A stretch of 64,000 nt of DNA, from NCBI RefSeq assembly GCF_014646075.1, contig NZ_BMMT01000010.1, forward strand, positions 124,001-188,000, given 5' to 3'. The notes beneath the pieces were generated by a model that saw only the letters and a list, made by a program, of their open reading frames with translations, searched no databases and was not told the origin of the DNA. This DNA comes from Saccharopolyspora thermophila. GTDB lineage: Bacteria > Actinomycetota > Actinomycetes > Mycobacteriales > Pseudonocardiaceae. The translations under genes and the position numbers were made by a program. The first letter of the stretch is position 1. Every line of letters begins with the position of its first letter. Positions 61,236-64,000 of the stretch are shown in pieces.

Positions 61236-61415
61236 GCCCGGATGGCGGCTGCGACGGCGTCGCGAACGCCACCAACGGGTCCCTGCGGGACCGCTGGTGC
61301 GTCACGGCCACGTGCGGTTCAGCGCCCCGCCAGGCCGCGCGGGTCGGCTCCGCGCGTCCCAGCGGGAGCTCCCGGACAATGATCGTTCGGTTCGCCGAGG
61401 CTGTGCGGCGCCGGC

Positions 61416-61904
61416 TCACCCTCGGTAAGGCTCAGCCTTGACCAGCGTCACCCGCATCGTTCCCCCACGAGGCAACTCGTACACGCGCGTGTCGCCCTCC
61501 CGGGCCCCGAGCAGTGCATGCCCCAGCGGTGACTCCGGCGAATACACCTCGATCTCCTCGTGGGCACCGGCCGCGCGTGTGGCCAGCAGGAACGTCTCCG
61601 TTTCGGCCGCGTCCTCGTAGGCGACCGTCAGCACCATTCCCGGCTCGGCGACGCCGCCGCCTCGCGGACGCTCCTCGATCCTGGCGTCACGCAGCAACTG
61701 CTGGAGCTGACGAATGCGCCCCTCCTCCTTGACCTGCTCCTCCCGGATCGCGCGGTATGCATCGTTCTCGCGCAGATCGCCCTCCTCGCGGCGCGCGCTG
61801 ATCTCCGCAGCGATGGTCGGTCGGTTCGCGATGAGCCGGTTCAACTCGCGCTTCAACCGGTCGAAAGCTTCCCGAGTCAGCCAGGTCGCATGGGGCCCGT
61901 TCAC
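61416..61904 (-). CDS. GreA/GreB-family transcription elongation factor
   Basis: A 162-residue Gre-type protein. The N-terminal coiled coil has [38 protein letters not shown] (tip acidic residues D and E that act at the RNA polymerase active site) and [12 protein letters not shown]. The C-terminal FKBP-like domain ends [24 protein letters not shown]. The GTG start at 61904 has GAGGAGG 9 bases upstream. Relaxes backtracked RNA polymerase. Stands alone, and as a second copy it may act in stress; a housekeeping greA is expected elsewhere. Confidence 0.9.
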   Translation of the reverse strand: MNGPHATWLTREAFDRLKRELNRLIANRPTIAAEISARREEGDLRENDAYRAIREEQVKEEGRIRQLQQLLRDARIEERPRGGGVAEPGMVLTVAYEDAAETETFLLATRAAGAHEEIEVYSPESPLGHALLGAREGDTRVYELPRGGTMRVTLVKAEPYRG

Positions 61905-62164
61905 GGCCAACACCTCCTCGCTCCCGCAGCCCCACCGAACCCGCGTCGCGCCGGTGAGCACTGCGTCCTGAGGTGCGAACAGTTCCGTTTCAGCGAGGTA
62001 CGTGATCGGTAACTGCCTTGACCGTGACCGTACGCCCAGAGGGCACCCCGCGCCACCGCGCACGCGTTCGGGGATGTCCCGGCGACGCTTGACCCGTCGG
62101 GCAGGAGCTCGGCATGCGGGTGCCTGGCCACGCGGCCGGGGCATGTCCTAAACCTGTCGTCCCG

Positions 62165-62209
62165 ATCTTGGGCCGTGGACGCTCGTCCTAATCTTGGGTC
62201 CGTGGACGC
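62165..62209 (+). repeat. Two tandem copies of a promoter-proximal 18-19-bp element
   Basis: ATCTTGGGCCGTGGACGC (62165-62182) recurs as ATCTTGGGTCCGTGGACGC (62191-62209), period 26 bp, just before the lipoprotein gene. Could be paired activator sites or a replication-slippage duplication. Confidence 0.55.
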
Positions 62210-62228
62210 ACGGCGAAGGGTGGGCGAC

Positions 62229-62822
62229 ATGGCGCATGACCGGATTCCAGGACGTGCAGGGCAGGCGGGTATGCGCACCGCCCGGGCCGCCGCCTGCGCG
62301 CTTGTCACCGCGATGGCCGTGGCAAGTTGCAGCAACTCGGGCAGCACCGGGGCCGGATTGGGAAACCCGCAGGGCACTGGCGAGGCTCCGGCGAGCGCGA
62401 CGGATGCCGCGCCGATCGCCGCCGACGGCACGAACTTCGATGCCTGCGCCGACGGCAACTGCGAGGTCGTGGTGTCCGGACCGGTCGACATCCGGCTGAC
62501 CGGCCAGGGCGGCGGGATCACGCTGCTGTCCGTGACCGAGGTCGATTCCACCGGGCTGCGCTTCACAACGGCCTCAGCCGAAGGCGACAGCGGTTCCGGG
62601 AAGCTGACGGACGGCTGCACACTCAGGTTCTACAGCGGTGGTGGCGGATCCTCGTGCGGCGGCGAGCAGGCTCCACCAGAAAGGGAAACGGGCGTGCTTG
62701 CCATGCAGCTGGCGAGTGTGCAGGAGGGAGCGGTGGTGCTCCGGCTCGTCGCCGGAGAGCCCGGCCCACCGCCCACCCGGTACGTACCGCCCATGCCGCA
62801 CATTCCGCAGATCCCGTGGTGA
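62229..62822 (+). CDS. Putative lipoprotein, unknown function
   Basis: A 197-residue secreted protein. Signal peptide MRTARAAACALVTAMAVASC carries the lipobox VASC (Cys about residue 34 from the chosen ATG; a second ATG at 62271 begins the signal peptide proper). After a Ser/Gly/Ala linker a compact beta-rich domain follows (NFDACADGNCEVVVSGPVDI, ITLLSVTEVDSTGLRF) with four Cys that could form disulfides, then a Pro-rich tail (PPMPHIPQIPW). AAGGGTGG precedes ATG 62229. No neighbour explains its role; the promoter holds the tandem repeat. Confidence 0.7.
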   Translation: MAHDRIPGRAGQAGMRTARAAACALVTAMAVASCSNSGSTGAGLGNPQGTGEAPASATDAAPIAADGTNFDACADGNCEVVVSGPVDIRLTGQGGGITLLSVTEVDSTGLRFTTASAEGDSGSGKLTDGCTLRFYSGGGGSSCGGEQAPPERETGVLAMQLASVQEGAVVLRLVAGEPGPPPTRYVPPMPHIPQIPW

Positions 62823-62844
62823 CCACCCGCATGCACTTCAGGGT

Positions 62845-62990
62845 TACTCGGGGATGTTTCGTCGGTTGACCGCGGCGTCGATGTGGTTCGCCACGACCGG
62901 TGCCCCGTCGGTGAAGGTGGTGAACGCGATCCGTCGGCCGGCAGCATCCCAGAGCCGGACCGACACACCCACGCTTGTCGGAGCGAGGCA
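62845..62990 (-). pseudogene. C-terminal fragment of an unidentified small protein
   Basis: The minus strand reads SVRLWDAAGRRIAFTTFTDG then APVVANHIDAAVNRRNIPE and a stop, coding-like in composition, but it has no start and is cut at a hairpin near 62991. I do not recognise the family. It may be a remnant. Confidence 0.4.
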
Positions 62991-63012
62991 CCCAACTTTG
63001 CCGAAAGTTGGG
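62991..63012. repeat. Short perfect hairpin
   Basis: CCCAACTTT (62991-62999) and AAAGTTGGG (63004-63012) pair around GCCG, with a further copy of the half-element near 63031-63037. It marks the edge of the fragment above and may be an element end or a terminator. Confidence 0.4.
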
Positions 63013-63136
63013 GATGATCCTCAGTAGACAAACTTGGGGCGTCTGAGCGTGCTCCGGCTCGGTGGACCTGTGGCGAACAGCGGCCATCCCGGTCAGTGGG
63101 GGCCGCGCGGAGTCTCGGTGACGGTGCTCTTTGGGC

Positions 63137-63457
63137 TCAGCTTCCGGGTGCCCGGTAGTCGAATTCCTTCGACACCGCCTCGTCGACCTCGGCGGGAGTC
63201 ATCAGGACGACAGTGTCCGTGCGAACGGCACCGGAACCGCTGACCGCCAAACCGAACGACGCCGCCGAGACGTTGTCCGGAAGGTCCACGATGAGGTAGA
63301 CGTCGTAGTCGCCGAAAGCGAAGTAGAGCGACTCCACCTCGCCGCCGAGCTTGTTGATCGCGTCGCGCACGGCCTCCACGCGTGCCGTGCCGCCTTTCTC
63401 GCGCACCCCCTTGAGGCCCTCGGCGGTGTAGGTCGCCTGCACCAGGTACTTGGGCAC
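63137..63457 (-). CDS. GYD-domain protein
   Basis: A 106-residue protein of the GYD family: PKYLVQATYTAEGLKGVREK at the start, GGEVESLYFAFGDYDVYLIV containing the GDYD variant of the eponymous motif, and a C-terminal LMTPAEVDEAVSK. The ferredoxin-like fold resembles small stress-linked dimeric proteins; function unknown. Starts at GTG 63457, or GTG 63466, both near GAGGG. Next to a TnpB fragment. Confidence 0.8.
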   Translation of the reverse strand: MPKYLVQATYTAEGLKGVREKGGTARVEAVRDAINKLGGEVESLYFAFGDYDVYLIVDLPDNVSAASFGLAVSGSGAVRTDTVVLMTPAEVDEAVSKEFDYRAPGS

Positions 63458-63559
63458 TTCGATCACAACCCTCGATCGATCGTCGCAAAGAACTGGTTTG
63501 CGCGCCGCGCATGCATGGCCACCAAAAATGGTCTCCCCGCGACGCTCCGCGACAGAAGA

Positions 63560-63818
63560 GGCCAAAGACCTCGGGTGCGAGTTCAGCGGAACACGACGGT
63601 GCTTTTGCCGTGAGCAGGACGCGCTGCTGGCAGTGCCAGCGCACCGCACGGGACAGGGCCAGGCATTCGGCGTCCCGGCCGACGGTTGCCAGTCCGCGCG
63701 GATCCAACGTCATCCTGTTCCACACCAGGCGTACGCACCCGATCGTGCGGCGACGCTGGGCCGCCTGATCGGGGGTCGGGTAAGCCCGAACCTTGTACGC
63801 CGTCCTCACGATGATCAC
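63560..63818 (-). mobile_element. N-terminal fragment of an IS200/IS605-type TnpB (OrfB) gene
   Basis: The first 60 codons read RTAYKVRAYPTPDQAAQRRR then TIGCVRLVWNRMTLDPR, the recognisable N-terminus of actinobacterial TnpB. Homology fades after about 63640 and the catalytic RuvC part is absent. The start at 63818 is GTG. A transposon end fragment; no intact TnpA is seen. Confidence 0.7.
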
Positions 63819-63844
63819 TTTAGGCGATCACGAGGGAGAAGGTT

Positions 63845-64000
63845 GTGCAGATCACCGCCGGGCGCGTCGCCACCAAGGTCGACGCGTTTCCTCCCGGCCC
63901 TGAAACACCGGGCTTCCACGCCACGGTCCCGGTGAACGTGCTTATCGTGCACCTCCCGGTGCGCTCAGGTGGTGTCGGGCGGCGGACTGCGCCGGTGCGT
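63845..64000 (+). CDS. Possible ORF, cut by the window end
   Basis: A plus frame from a GTG preceded by GAGGGAGAAGG is open to the end of the window (VQITAGRVATKVDAF and so on). I do not recognise it; it faces away from the TnpB fragment. Could be real or chance. Confidence 0.3.
   Translation, partial: MQITAGRVATKVDAFPPGPETPGFHATVPVNVLIVHLPVRSGGVGRRTAPVR

Noticed and set aside
1-64000. CRISPR arrays, tRNA or rRNA genes
   Set aside because: I found no regularly spaced repeats, cloverleaf-like runs or rRNA-like stretches.

Overview
This is a high-GC actinomycete chromosome segment. GC-rich codon use, ATGA/GTGA-coupled operons and many GntR/FCD regulators fit the Pseudonocardiales (a Saccharopolyspora- or Amycolatopsis-like organism); that assignment is inference. 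I see no rRNA, tRNA or CRISPR array.

Layout. (1) 1-9.9 kb is a catabolic island for carbamoyl/hydantoin-type and N-methyl amino compounds: a solute-binding lipoprotein with its GntR/UTRA regulator, an M20 amidohydrolase with a sarcosine-oxidase-like flavoenzyme, a divergent LysR, a GntR/FCD regulator and a hydantoinase/oxoprolinase pair (hyuA/hyuB). (2) 9.9-14.9 kb holds a frameshifted NAD-binding gene and a proline-degradation locus: regulator, pruA, proline dehydrogenase and a tiny downstream ORF. (3) 15.0-17.3 kb is a mobile-element graveyard with an IS630-like ORF, an IS701 fragment and a GntR gene carrying an in-frame amber codon. (4) 17.3-24.6 kb carries an amino-aldehyde dehydrogenase, a GntR regulator and a coupled operon of FAD amine oxidase, DapA-like aldolase and sodium:amino-acid symporter. 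(5) 24.6-30.5 kb has a DksA/TraR-like protein, a PucR-type regulator, an NfeD/SPFH pair, and a membrane protein with a TetR regulator and clear operator palindromes.

(6) 30.5-36.2 kb is a six-gene aromatic-carotenoid operon (crtB, crtYc, crtYd, methyltransferase, crtU-like, Rieske) without crtE or crtI. (7) 36.3-54.1 kb is a dormancy/stress island whose gene content mirrors the mycobacterial DosR regulon: DUF1918, PEP synthase, Acg-like nitroreductase divergent from Hsp20, HAD/trehalose-phosphatase fusion, universal stress proteins, an Rv2004c-like kinase, PPK2, a CtpF-like P-type ATPase, an Rv1733c-like protein and a cation/proton antiporter. It is damaged. The ATPase has lost its actuator core and is frameshifted, and a deletion junction near 49.63 kb removes the 5' ends of two head-to-head genes.

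(8) 54.1-64 kb is accessory DNA. It includes a 50-residue Trp/Gly-rich peptide gene with its own ribosome site, operator-like palindrome and terminator. It also contains the best candidate for an undescribed system: a translationally coupled three-gene operon of a NUDIX plus winged-helix regulator, a nucleoside-phosphorylase-fold protein and a four-TM effector. The last two share a short QAxxV-STV motif resembling amyloid-signalling motifs. The rest is gene fragments (SGNH hydrolase, SDR, TnpB), a GreA-like factor, a lipoprotein and a GYD-domain protein.
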